A stretch of DNA of 40,732 bases from Myxococcota bacterium (GTDB lineage Bacteria; Myxococcota_A; Bradymonadia; UBA7976; UBA1532): assembly GCA_023150895.1 (NCBI GenBank), contig JAKLJY010000072.1, forward strand, positions 1-40,732, read 5' to 3'. Numbering within the stretch: position 1 is the stretch's first letter; every line of letters starts with the position of its first letter. The notes under the pieces were generated by a model. It did not search any database. It saw only the letters and a program-made list of their open reading frames with translations, and was not told the origin of the DNA. Position numbers and translations under genes: made by a program. Shown here piece by piece: positions 6,978-14,772 of the stretch.

Positions 6978-9701
6978 ATGCGCATGACCGTCCGCAGGAC
7001 CCCTTCGACGACCCGTCTGACCCTGGCCTTCGCTCTGGCGGCGAGCCTGGCGGCGGCCGCCTGCACGTCCACCAACGGAGACGCCGTCACGGGCGGCGCG
7101 GGCGGCGGCGGAACGGATGCCGCCTCCGGGGGCTCGCCGGGCGGGACGGATGCCGCCCCGGGCGGGGCCGTCACGACGCCGGACGCCGCAGCCGGAGGTG
7201 AACGTCCGCCCGAGCCGGACACCGGGCCCACGGGCGGTGCCGGGGGTGAGACGCCGAAACCGGACGCGGCCACCCCCCCGGACCCCGACGCCGGCCCCAC
7301 GGGCGGCGCGATGCCGACCCCCGACATCGGCCAGGCGGGTGGCGCGGTGCCCCCCCCCGACGCCGGCCCCACCGGCGGCGCAACGCCGACCCCCGACGCC
7401 CTGCCCCTCGGCGGCGAGGCCCCCCCCGCCGACGCGGGTCCCGGCCCGCTCGACGGCCCGACACCGCCCGAGCCGGACGCCGCCGTCGGCTGCCTGCCCA
7501 TGGCCGGCGAGCCCGACCGGGACGACGACGGCATCGTCGACCGCTGCGACAACTGTCCCGACACCGCCAACAACAATCAGCGCGACACGGACGGCGATGG
7601 GGTCGGGGACGTCTGCGACGTGCCCCCCGAGTGTGCCCCCGGCGCCACCGAGATGCGCGCCTGCGGCCTCGGCGGCACGGGCATCCAGATCCGGATCTGC
7701 GAGGGCGAGCGCTGGAGCGCGTTCGGCCCGTGCGAAGGCGAGGACGAGTGCCTGGCGGGCGACACGGAGACCGAGGCCTGCCCCGGGGGCGAGCGCACGC
7801 GGACCTGCGTCGACGGCGCCTGGACGCCGTTCGGGGCGTGCGTGGCGCAGCCGGTCTGCCGCGATGGCATGCAGGAACTCCGGGCCTGTGGCATCAACGG
7901 TCGGGGTCAGCAAGTGCGGACGTGCGCGGGTGGCGCGTGGGGCGCGTTCGGCGCGTGCAACGATCCGGATCGCTGCGTGGACGCGGCCGTCGAGGCGCAG
8001 GCCTGCGGTCTCAACGGCACGGGCACCCGCACCCGCTCCTGCGTCGCCGGCCAATGGACGGCCTACGGGGAGTGCGTCGGCGCCGACGAGTGCGTCGACG
8101 GCTCCATGGAGCGCCGCGCCTGTGACGGCGGCGAACAGACCCGGACCTGCGTCGACGGCGCGTGGGGCGCCTGGGGTCAGTGCATCATCCAGCCGGTCTG
8201 TCAGCCGGGCGCGCAGGAGACCCGCGCCTGCGGACTGAACGGGCGCGGCACGCAACGACGCACCTGCGGCAATACGAGCATCTGGCAACCGTGGGGGGCC
8301 TGCGCCGATCCGGACGATTGCTTGGACGGCGACGTCCAGATGACGGCCTGCGACACCGGCGGCGAGCGCGAGGAGACCTGCGTGCAGGGACAGTGGGCCC
8401 CGACCGGCGCGTGCCCCGACCTCTTCGACGCCTGCGCCGTCCCCGCCCCGGCCGTCGTCGTCGGCGACGCCGCCGTCGAGGTCGTGGTCGACAACACGGG
8501 CTACCTGGCCACCTACGGCGCCACCTGCGCGTCCGGAGCGCGCGGGGCCGAGGTCGCCCTCCCCGTACGTCTGCTGGCCGACGGGCTCTACGTCTTCGAA
8601 GCCTTCGGCGACCGCGACGCGGCCTTCACGCTGCGGAGCACCTGCAACGACGACGGCTCCGAGATCGCCTGCGACGACGACAGCGGCGAGGGCTACAACC
8701 CCCGCATCGAGACACACCTGCCCGCCGGCGAGTACACGCTCATGGTCGACAGCTGGCGCAGCAACGACTACGGCCCGGTGCCGGTCCGCATCAGCCGGTC
8801 GGCCGGCGACTGTCTCGACGGTGACGTGGAGACGGTCGCGTGTGCCGGCGGCACCCAGTCGCGCGTCTGCGTCGCCGGCGCCTGGGCGCCGTACGGTCCG
8901 TGCCTGCCCGACCGCTGCATCCCCGAGAACGAGGCGCTCTGCCGCCTGTGTACCGACGACCTCGAAGTCAACGATCAGGCGGCATACGCGGCCGCCATCG
9001 ACACGGGCGCCCCCTACGAAGTCATGACGCTCTGCGGCGCGCGCGATCCGCACGACTACTACGCCTTCACGGTCGACGAGCCGTCGCTGGTGGTCGCGAC
9101 CTCGACCTCGCTCGTGCCCAACCAGCAGGGCCTGACGATGAACTTCGAGGATTTCTTCCAGACGCTCGACGGCCTCAACAGCAGCGGCCCCTCCGTCGAC
9201 GTCCGCCAGCGCATCAGCTTCATCGAGACGCCGGGCGAGTATCTGGCCCATCTCGAGCTCTCGAGTCAGGTCAACCGCTTCGACTACCGCTTCCAGGTCG
9301 ACGTGACGCCGAGCCCGGCGTGCGAACACATCGGCAACTTCCCGGGGTGCATCTCCTGCGTCGACGCACTCGACCCCAATGATGCGCGGGCCTCGGCGCG
9401 GCCGATCAACGTCGACGTCGAGTATGCGAACCTGGCGGTGTGTTCCGGCGCCGACGCGCGGGACGTCTTCGCCCTCAACCTGCCGGCGCGCCGCGATCTC
9501 TACGTCTACATCACCCCTGATCGCTCGTACGGTCGCTTCGACGTCTATCTCTACGACGCCGCAGGCAACCGCCTGCAGACGAGCATCGGCGGCAATGGCG
9601 TCTGGGTCCGGTATGGCGCGACCCTCAACGCCGGCGTCACCTACATCGAGGTCAGCGCGCTCGGCGTGGTGCCCTACAGTCTCGTCGTCCGCGGTCAGTG
9701 A
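6978..9701 (+). CDS. Large surface lipoprotein with TSP3, Cys-rich repeats and PPC domains
   Basis: The product is 907 residues. A signal peptide with lipobox AAAC (Cys29) marks a lipoprotein. Residues about 34-165 are a Gly/Pro/Asp/Thr low-complexity stalk. Residues 180-214 form thrombospondin type-3 calcium-binding repeats (DRDDDGIVDRCDNCPD and DTDGDGVGD). Residues 218-479 contain seven Cys-rich repeats of about 32-38 residues (x-C-x-x-G-x-x-E-x-x-A-C ... R-x-C-x-x-G-x-W-x-x-[FYW]-G-x-C), and an eighth is at 611-642. Around this last one are three PPC-like beta-sandwich domains at about 484-608, 655-775 and 790-907. The protein is probably displayed on the cell surface for adhesion or matrix binding. 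GGGAG precedes the ATG; a second in-frame ATG lies two codons on. The stop overlaps the next start (GTGA). Confidence 0.85.
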   Translation: MRMTVRRTPSTTRLTLAFALAASLAAAACTSTNGDAVTGGAGGGGTDAASGGSPGGTDAAPGGAVTTPDAAAGGERPPEPDTGPTGGAGGETPKPDAATPPDPDAGPTGGAMPTPDIGQAGGAVPPPDAGPTGGATPTPDALPLGGEAPPADAGPGPLDGPTPPEPDAAVGCLPMAGEPDRDDDGIVDRCDNCPDTANNNQRDTDGDGVGDVCDVPPECAPGATEMRACGLGGTGIQIRICEGERWSAFGPCEGEDECLAGDTETEACPGGERTRTCVDGAWTPFGACVAQPVCRDGMQELRACGINGRGQQVRTCAGGAWGAFGACNDPDRCVDAAVEAQACGLNGTGTRTRSCVAGQWTAYGECVGADECVDGSMERRACDGGEQTRTCVDGAWGAWGQCIIQPVCQPGAQETRACGLNGRGTQRRTCGNTSIWQPWGACADPDDCLDGDVQMTACDTGGEREETCVQGQWAPTGACPDLFDACAVPAPAVVVGDAAVEVVVDNTGYLATYGATCASGARGAEVALPVRLLADGLYVFEAFGDRDAAFTLRSTCNDDGSEIACDDDSGEGYNPRIETHLPAGEYTLMVDSWRSNDYGPVPVRISRSAGDCLDGDVETVACAGGTQSRVCVAGAWAPYGPCLPDRCIPENEALCRLCTDDLEVNDQAAYAAAIDTGAPYEVMTLCGARDPHDYYAFTVDEPSLVVATSTSLVPNQQGLTMNFEDFFQTLDGLNSSGPSVDVRQRISFIETPGEYLAHLELSSQVNRFDYRFQVDVTPSPACEHIGNFPGCISCVDALDPNDARASARPINVDVEYANLAVCSGADARDVFALNLPARRDLYVYITPDRSYGRFDVYLYDAAGNRLQTSIGGNGVWVRYGATLNAGVTYIEVSALGVVPYSLVVRGQ
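7629..8414 (+). repeat. Seven tandem Cys-rich protein repeats (TSP1-like)
   Basis: Seven consecutive coding repeats alternate between a longer form (with A-C-G-L-N-G-x-G between the second Cys and the Arg stretch) and a shorter form (A-C-x-x-G-x-x). Each has four Cys, a conserved W-x-x-[FYW]-G-x-C ending and an Asp/Glu-rich link. The regular long/short alternation suggests growth by duplication of a two-repeat unit. Confidence 0.8.
8808..8903 (+). repeat. Eighth, displaced Cys-rich repeat
   Basis: This unit reads D-C-L-D-G-D-V-E-T-V-A-C ... W-A-P-Y-G-P-C. It is a short-form repeat nearly identical in layout to repeat 7, but separated from it by a PPC-like domain. It acts as the link between PPC-like domains 1 and 2. 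Confidence 0.75.
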
Positions 9702-11797
9702 CGCCCGACCACCTGCTGCACACGCTGACCGTCGTCCTCGGCACGGCGGCGCTCACGACGGTCGCGAGCCATGCGTTGCGGCTCCCCGTCGTCCTGGGCT
9801 ACCTGGTGGCCGGGTTCCTCGTCGGGCCGAACCCGCTCGTGCCGCTGTGGGCCGACCGAGAGTTGGTGCGGGCGCTGTCCGAGCTCGGCGTCGTGCTCCT
9901 CATGTTCTCCCTCGGGCTCGACTTCAGCCTGCGCAAACTCGCGAAGGTCGGTGCACCGGCGGCCGTGATCGCCACGATGGCCTGCAGCGTCACGGGGTGG
10001 CTCGGGTTCGGCGTCGCCCGCCTGTTCGGATGGCCGGGGCTCGAGACCATCTTCGTCGGCGCGGTGGTCGCCATTTCGTCGACGACCATCGTCCTGCGGG
10101 CCTTCGACGAACAGAAGGTCCGCGGCCGCCTGCGCGAGCTCGTGCTCGGCATCCTGATCGTGCAGGATCTCATCGCCATCCTGCTGCTGACCGCGCTGAC
10201 GGCCCTCGCCTCGGGGCAGAACGTCTCGGGGGCCGCGCTGCTCGGTACGCTCGGCCGCCTCGGCGGGTTTCTGCTCGCGCTCGTCGGCATCGGTTTCATC
10301 GTCGTGCCGAGGCTGGCCCGCACGATCATCCGCAACCATCGGCCCGAGGTCAGCCTCATCGCGGGCATCGGCCTGTGTTTCGCGCTGGCGAGCCTGGCGC
10401 ACGGGGCCGGCTACTCCGTGGCGCTCGGGGCGTTCCTGGCGGGCAGCCTCATCGCCGAGTCCGGCGAAGAACGGCGCCTCGAACGCCTCGTCGAACCCGT
10501 GCGCGACGTGTTCGCGGCCATTTTCTTCGTCTCGGTCGGCATGCTGATCGAGCCCGGGGTCATTCTGTCCGAGCTCGGCCCCATCGCCGCCCTGACCGGC
10601 GTCGTCCTCTTTGGTCAGATCGCCGGGGTCAGCGTCGCCGGGTTTCTCACGGGCAACGGCGTGCGGACGTCCCTGCAAGCCGGCATGAGCCTGGCGCAGA
10701 TCGGCGAGTTCTCGTTCATCATCGCCGGCCTCGGGGTCGCCACCGGGGCGACGAGCGCCCGCCTGCCCCCCATCGCGGTCGCCGTCTCGGTGCTCACCAC
10801 CTTGGCAACGCCCTGGCTCATCCGGGCCTCGGCGCCGACGGCCTCGTTCATCGACCGCAAGCTGCCGCACCGGCTTCAGGTCGTCGCCTCGATGTACGGC
10901 ACCTGGGTGGCGCGCCTCGGCGCGAGCCCGAACCACACCGTCCCCGCGACACGCCGCCTCGCCCGGGCGCTGGCGGTGGACACGGCGCTCCTGATCGGGT
11001 GGACGATCGCCGTCGCCCGGCTCGGGGGTCTCGTCGTCGAACGGTTGCAGGCACACACCGGGCTCGAGCGCGAGGTGGCGTGGGGCCTCGTGATCACCCT
11101 CGGCGCCGTGGTCGTCCTTCCGGTTTGCCTGGGCATCATGCGAAACGCGCGGCGCATCGCTACGGCCCTCGCCGACGTGGCGTTCCCCCCGCGGGAGGGG
11201 ATGGACACGGCGAACGCGCCCCGGAGCACACTGCTCGTGCTCATTCAGCTGACGATTCTGCTCCTGATCGGCTTGCCGTACATGGTCGTCACGGCGCCGT
11301 TCCTGCCCGGCGCCGAATCCTTGTTTCTGCTTGCGTTGCTCTTGTTGGTGCCACTGCTGGCGTTCTGGCGAAGCGCGGCCGATCTGCACGGACACATCCA
11401 GGCCGGCGCGCAGCTCATCGTGGAGGTCGTCGCCAAGGGCGGGGTCAAGCGTGGCGCCGCCGCCGAGGCCGAGGCCGCGCACCGCATCGCCACGCTGCTG
11501 CCGGGTCTCGGCGAGCCGACCCCCTTCGTCGTCGACGCCGGCAGCCCGGCCGAAGGGCACTCACTGGCGGCGCTGAACCTGCGGGGTCAGACGGGGGCGA
11601 CGGTCCTGGCCATCGTCCGGGGCGAACACGGCGTGCTCGTGCCGAGCGCCGGCGAGGTCCTGCAGCGCGGCGACATCCTGGCCCTCGCGGGCACCGCCGA
11701 AGCCGTCCGCGCCGCCCGGGCCTTGCTCTCGGGCGAGGGCGTCAGCGATGTCGATGCGGAGACCTCCCGAGATGGCCCCGCACCGGGGGCGACGTGA
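9698..11797 (+). CDS. CPA2-family cation/proton antiporter with TrkA-C domain
   Basis: The product is 699 residues. The first 390 or so residues form about a dozen membrane helices with Kef/CPA2 signatures: GYLVAGFLVGPNPL, ELGVVLLMFSLGLDFSL, the ISSTTIVLRAFDEQ segment, LIVQDLIAILLL and the AQIGEFSFIIAGLG helix. Two or three further helices follow. A cytoplasmic TrkA-C-like domain (about residues 620-685, starting GHSLAALNLRGQTGATVLAI and containing L-x-x-G-D-I-L-A-L-A-G) closes the protein. There is no TrkA-N nucleotide-binding domain, unlike KefB/KefC. It should exchange K+ or Na+ for protons at the inner membrane. The GTG start overlaps the stop of the lipoprotein gene, so translation is probably coupled. 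Confidence 0.9.
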   Translation: MTPDHLLHTLTVVLGTAALTTVASHALRLPVVLGYLVAGFLVGPNPLVPLWADRELVRALSELGVVLLMFSLGLDFSLRKLAKVGAPAAVIATMACSVTGWLGFGVARLFGWPGLETIFVGAVVAISSTTIVLRAFDEQKVRGRLRELVLGILIVQDLIAILLLTALTALASGQNVSGAALLGTLGRLGGFLLALVGIGFIVVPRLARTIIRNHRPEVSLIAGIGLCFALASLAHGAGYSVALGAFLAGSLIAESGEERRLERLVEPVRDVFAAIFFVSVGMLIEPGVILSELGPIAALTGVVLFGQIAGVSVAGFLTGNGVRTSLQAGMSLAQIGEFSFIIAGLGVATGATSARLPPIAVAVSVLTTLATPWLIRASAPTASFIDRKLPHRLQVVASMYGTWVARLGASPNHTVPATRRLARALAVDTALLIGWTIAVARLGGLVVERLQAHTGLEREVAWGLVITLGAVVVLPVCLGIMRNARRIATALADVAFPPREGMDTANAPRSTLLVLIQLTILLLIGLPYMVVTAPFLPGAESLFLLALLLLVPLLAFWRSAADLHGHIQAGAQLIVEVVAKGGVKRGAAAEAEAAHRIATLLPGLGEPTPFVVDAGSPAEGHSLAALNLRGQTGATVLAIVRGEHGVLVPSAGEVLQRGDILALAGTAEAVRAARALLSGEGVSDVDAETSRDGPAPGAT

Positions 11798-11812
11798 CAC
11801 GACCGCCCCCGG
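11783..11812. terminator. Hairpin at convergent gene ends
   Basis: There is a perfect 9-bp stem, CCGGGGGCG (11783-11791) pairing with CGCCCCCGG (11804-11812), with a 12-nt loop. It includes the antiporter stop codon and lies just before the end of the convergent FGE-like gene. It has no U-tract in either direction, so intrinsic termination is uncertain; it may stabilise or separate the two 3' ends. Confidence 0.4.
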
Positions 11813-11825
11813 GCGCGCCGGGCCT

Positions 11826-12722
11826 TCAGCGCACCAGGCGAAAGCCCAGGTTCGAGAAGCGGTCGCCCGACCGGCCCGTCCCCCGCACGGTCACCCCCAC
11901 GACGTCGGCGTCGTTGCTGTAGGACCCCCCGCGCTGCACCTGCCGGTCCGCCGTCGAGTCGCGGCGGGCGGAGCCGTCGGCCGGCGCGTCCGTGTAACCG
12001 AACACGAAGTCGTCCGCGGTTCGCTCCCAGACGTTGCCGAGAAGGTCGCAGACGCCATCCGCGCTCACGCCCGCGGGTCTCGCGCAGACCGTCGCCGGCG
12101 CGGACGTGCCGCAGCCCGGCCCTGCGAGATCGCGCATCTGAACGTCCGGGCAGGCGGGCGCGTCGTCGCCGGCCGGCCCCCGCGACGCTGCGTACTCCCA
12201 CTCGGCCTCCGAGGGCAGGCGGCCCCCGGCATAGCCGGCGAATGCGGCGGCCTCGGCCGCGTCGAGGCAGACGACGGGGGCGTCGGCGGCCACGAAGGCC
12301 CCGCTGAAGACGTCGAACGGCCACCCTTCGACCTCGGCGCGCCGACACGTGAAATCCGCCACGTGCGGCGGCGGACACGCCCCGACCTCGACGCACCGCG
12401 CGTACTGGCCGTTCGTGATCTCGCTCCGGGTCATCTCGAACGTCGGCACCACGACTCGATGCCGGGGCGCGGCTCGCCCGTCGTCCTCGCCCGCCGCGAC
12501 CCCCATCGTGAACACGCCCCCGGGGATCCTCACCCAGACCAGCCCGGTCGACGAGTCGACCGTCGGTGGCTCACCGGGTTCGCCGGGTTCGCCGGTCGGC
12601 ACACGTCCGTCGGCCGCCTCGCGGTCGATCCCCGGCAGGGGCGTGCGCCCGCAGGCGGTGGCCAGCAGCGCGACGGCGGCGGCGCCCCGCCCCATCGACC
12701 CTTTGCGCTCGCATCTCGGCAC
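11826..12722 (-). CDS. FGE/SUMF1-like domain lipoprotein
   Basis: The product is 298 residues. A signal peptide with lipobox LLATAC (Cys24) is followed by an acidic, Pro/Gly linker and then the formylglycine-generating-enzyme-sulfatase fold from about residue 60. Its landmarks are VRIPGGVFTMG, MTRSEITNGQY, RLPSEAEWEYAA, DLLGNVWERTAD, QRGGSYSN and the final NLGFRLVR. True FGEs carry a Cys pair near the end of the domain; here the last motif has no Cys, so oxidase activity is unlikely. Domains of this type also serve as binding or structural modules in myxobacterial lipoproteins. A GTG at 12722 has AGGAG upstream; an ATG at 12695 with AAAGGG is an alternative that would still keep the lipobox. 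Transcription is divergent from the sulfatase gene. Confidence 0.85.
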   Translation of the reverse strand: MPRCERKGSMGRGAAAVALLATACGRTPLPGIDREAADGRVPTGEPGEPGEPPTVDSSTGLVWVRIPGGVFTMGVAAGEDDGRAAPRHRVVVPTFEMTRSEITNGQYARCVEVGACPPPHVADFTCRRAEVEGWPFDVFSGAFVAADAPVVCLDAAEAAAFAGYAGGRLPSEAEWEYAASRGPAGDDAPACPDVQMRDLAGPGCGTSAPATVCARPAGVSADGVCDLLGNVWERTADDFVFGYTDAPADGSARRDSTADRQVQRGGSYSNDADVVGVTVRGTGRSGDRFSNLGFRLVR

Positions 12723-12751
12723 GGTTCGTCACTCCTCGTCCGCGCCCGACG

Positions 12752-12780
12752 TCGACGTGCGGCGCGGGATTGAGTATAGA
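12752..12780 (+). promoter_or_regulatory. Candidate sigma-70-type promoter, near-leaderless
   Basis: TCGACG (12752-12757) and TATAGA (12775-12780) are separated by exactly 17 nt and match the -35 and -10 consensus at four of six positions each. Transcription would start about 3 nt before the ATG at 12790. No Shine-Dalgarno sequence lies there (only a run of C), which fits a leaderless message. Confidence 0.45.
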
Positions 12781-12789
12781 GCGCCCCCC

Positions 12790-14772
12790 ATGCCGTCGCG
12801 AGCCGCGTCCAGTCCCATTCTCGCTCCCTGGCTCGTCGTCGCGACGGCCCTCGGCGTCGTGTCGGCGCTGCCCCTTCTCGGACCCCTGCCCGGGGCGGGG
12901 GGGCCGGGCCCGCGGGCGCTCGCGTTCGCCTTCGTGCTCGGTCAGATGCTGTCCCTTGGCCTGGCGGCCGCCGTCGTGGAGGGTCTGGCGCGGCGGGTCC
13001 TGCCCGTGCGCCCGGTGCTGCGGTGGGGAGCGTTGTTCGCGCTGCTGCTCGGTCTCGGCGCGCTCGTGCTGGCCCCGGATCTGGAGAACTTCACCCTGCG
13101 GACGGTGGGGCGCGCGCGCGAACTCTGGCTGCGCGGCACGCTGGTCGCCGTCACCGCGGCGGGTCTCGTAGTCGCGTTCGCCCTCGCGCAGCGCCTGTCC
13201 GCGCCGGGCCGGCGGCGGTGGGGGTGGGTGCCGCCGGCCGTCGGCGCGCTGGCCGTCGCGCTGGCGAACACCCGCCTGCTGCCCGGGGATTATCCCGGTG
13301 TCCATTCGACTCTGCTGGCGCTCGCGGGGCTTGCGGGTCGGGGCGCCCTGTCCGCTGCTCCGCCCGCAGTGCCCCGGGGTCGAACGTCCGTCGCCCTCGC
13401 CTGTGCGGGCGCGCTCGCCGCGGCGGCCGTGCTGGTGCCGCCCCCCCCGACGGCCCGGCTGGCCCTGGCCCCCCTCTCCGCCGCCGTGCTGGCCGATCAC
13501 CTGCCGCCCTGGGGGACCGCGGATCGGGACACCGCGGCGGGCACGGCGCCCGTAGACGTCCCCGAGGCCCTGCGACCCCACTTCCAGCGCGGTCCCGCCG
13601 AGCCGGCCCGCCCCCCGACGACGCCGCCGCTCTTCGGACCGGACACCGCACCCATCGTGCTGCTGCTGACGGTCGACTCGATGCGGTCGGAGGTCCTCGC
13701 GAACCCGGCCAACGTCGCGCGCCTGCCGACGCTGCACCGGCTCCGGGACGCCGGCTTCTTCGTGCCGCGCGCGGTGTCGCCGTCGACGGTCACGCGTTTC
13801 ACGATGGCGAGCCTGTTCACCGGCCTGAACGTGCCGAGCCTGCGCTGGGTCCGCGACAGCGCGACGCAGGGGTCCCTGGTCAAGGAACCGCGCCGCCGGC
13901 TGGCCGAGCATCTGAGTGCCGGGGGCGTCGAGACGCTGCACGTCGTGACGCAGTACGAGCTCGTCAACATCAAGGCGAACGCCATCGGGCGCGGGTTCGC
14001 GGACGAGCTCGTCGTGCCGCCCGCGGAGGGTGCCCGGGTGGCCTACGCACCCGCGGTGATGGATGCGATCACGGCCCGGCTCGAACGCGCGGCGGCCGCG
14101 GGGCCGAAGACCCCCCTTTTCGTGTTCAGTCACCTGATGGACGCGCATCACCCGTGGGACACGGGGCGCACGGCGGGCGCCGACGCCAAGCCGTACGACC
14201 GGTTCGTCTCCGAACTCGAGAACGTCGACGCCGCCCTCGCGCGCCTCGATGCGGTGTTGACCGAACGCGGGCTCTGGCCGCGCACGTTGCTCGTCGTGGC
14301 GGCCGATCACGGACAGGCCTTCGGGCAGCACGGCTGGCCCTACCACGGCGGCGCGCCCTACGAAGAGCAGATCCGCGTGCCCCTGATCGTCTACGGACCC
14401 GCGGTGCGCCCCGCCCGCAGTCCGTGCGACCTGCCGCTGCTCGATCTGACGCCGACGATTCTCGACCTTTTCGGGCGGCCGACGCCCGGCGACGTCGTCG
14501 GACACTCGCTCGTGCCGGCGCTGCGCGGCGACGCCGTGCTCTGCGGACGCCCGCTCTACAGCTCGACGTGGGACATGTTCGGCCTCGTCACGCCCGACGG
14601 CCGCAAGGTCATCGACAACCGGCGCAAGCGCACCCGCGAACTCTTCGATCTCGACGCCGACCCGGCGGAAACCCGGAACCTGTGTCCGGTCGACCCGACG
14701 GCCTGCGACGCGGCCGTCGGCCTGCTCGGCCGCTATCTCGAATTGCAGGGGTTCATTTCGCCGCCGAAGTGA
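12790..14772 (+). CDS. Membrane sulfatase / phosphoglycerol-transferase-like protein
   Basis: The product is 660 residues. Several membrane helices fill about residues 1-250, and a periplasmic alkaline-phosphatase-superfamily domain starts near residue 288. The domain shows LLLTVDSMRSEV (metal-ligand Asp296), SPSTVTRFTMASLFTG (330-345, where the nucleophile would be Ser/Thr rather than the Cys of true sulfatases), HLMDAHHPWD, then AADHGQAFGQHGWPYHGG, and a C-terminal LFDLDADPAETRN typical of sulfatases. A membrane domain plus a Thr/Ser nucleophile resembles phosphoglycerol- or phosphoethanolamine-transferase enzymes acting on lipids or glycans more than a sulfate-ester hydrolase. Its 3' end overlaps the convergent glycerophosphotransferase-like gene by 20 nt. 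The exact substrate is unknown. Confidence 0.85.
   Translation: MPSRAASSPILAPWLVVATALGVVSALPLLGPLPGAGGPGPRALAFAFVLGQMLSLGLAAAVVEGLARRVLPVRPVLRWGALFALLLGLGALVLAPDLENFTLRTVGRARELWLRGTLVAVTAAGLVVAFALAQRLSAPGRRRWGWVPPAVGALAVALANTRLLPGDYPGVHSTLLALAGLAGRGALSAAPPAVPRGRTSVALACAGALAAAAVLVPPPPTARLALAPLSAAVLADHLPPWGTADRDTAAGTAPVDVPEALRPHFQRGPAEPARPPTTPPLFGPDTAPIVLLLTVDSMRSEVLANPANVARLPTLHRLRDAGFFVPRAVSPSTVTRFTMASLFTGLNVPSLRWVRDSATQGSLVKEPRRRLAEHLSAGGVETLHVVTQYELVNIKANAIGRGFADELVVPPAEGARVAYAPAVMDAITARLERAAAAGPKTPLFVFSHLMDAHHPWDTGRTAGADAKPYDRFVSELENVDAALARLDAVLTERGLWPRTLLVVAADHGQAFGQHGWPYHGGAPYEEQIRVPLIVYGPAVRPARSPCDLPLLDLTPTILDLFGRPTPGDVVGHSLVPALRGDAVLCGRPLYSSTWDMFGLVTPDGRKVIDNRRKRTRELFDLDADPAETRNLCPVDPTACDAAVGLLGRYLELQGFISPPK

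Noticed and set aside
7629-8903. Tandem repeats as a possible CRISPR array
   Set aside because: The repeats are in-frame protein repeats with conserved Cys and Trp codons and variable DNA, not identical repeats with unique spacers.
4982-9329. Two 864-codon minus-strand frames opposite the rhomboid fusion and the lipoprotein
   Set aside because: No start context and low-complexity composition. The plus-strand genes show domains, signal peptides and ribosome sites.
11826-14772. Formylglycine maturase plus sulfatase pair
   Set aside because: The FGE-like protein lacks the catalytic Cys pair and is a lipoprotein, and the sulfatase-fold protein has no Cys in the nucleophile motif. Functional maturation is unlikely.
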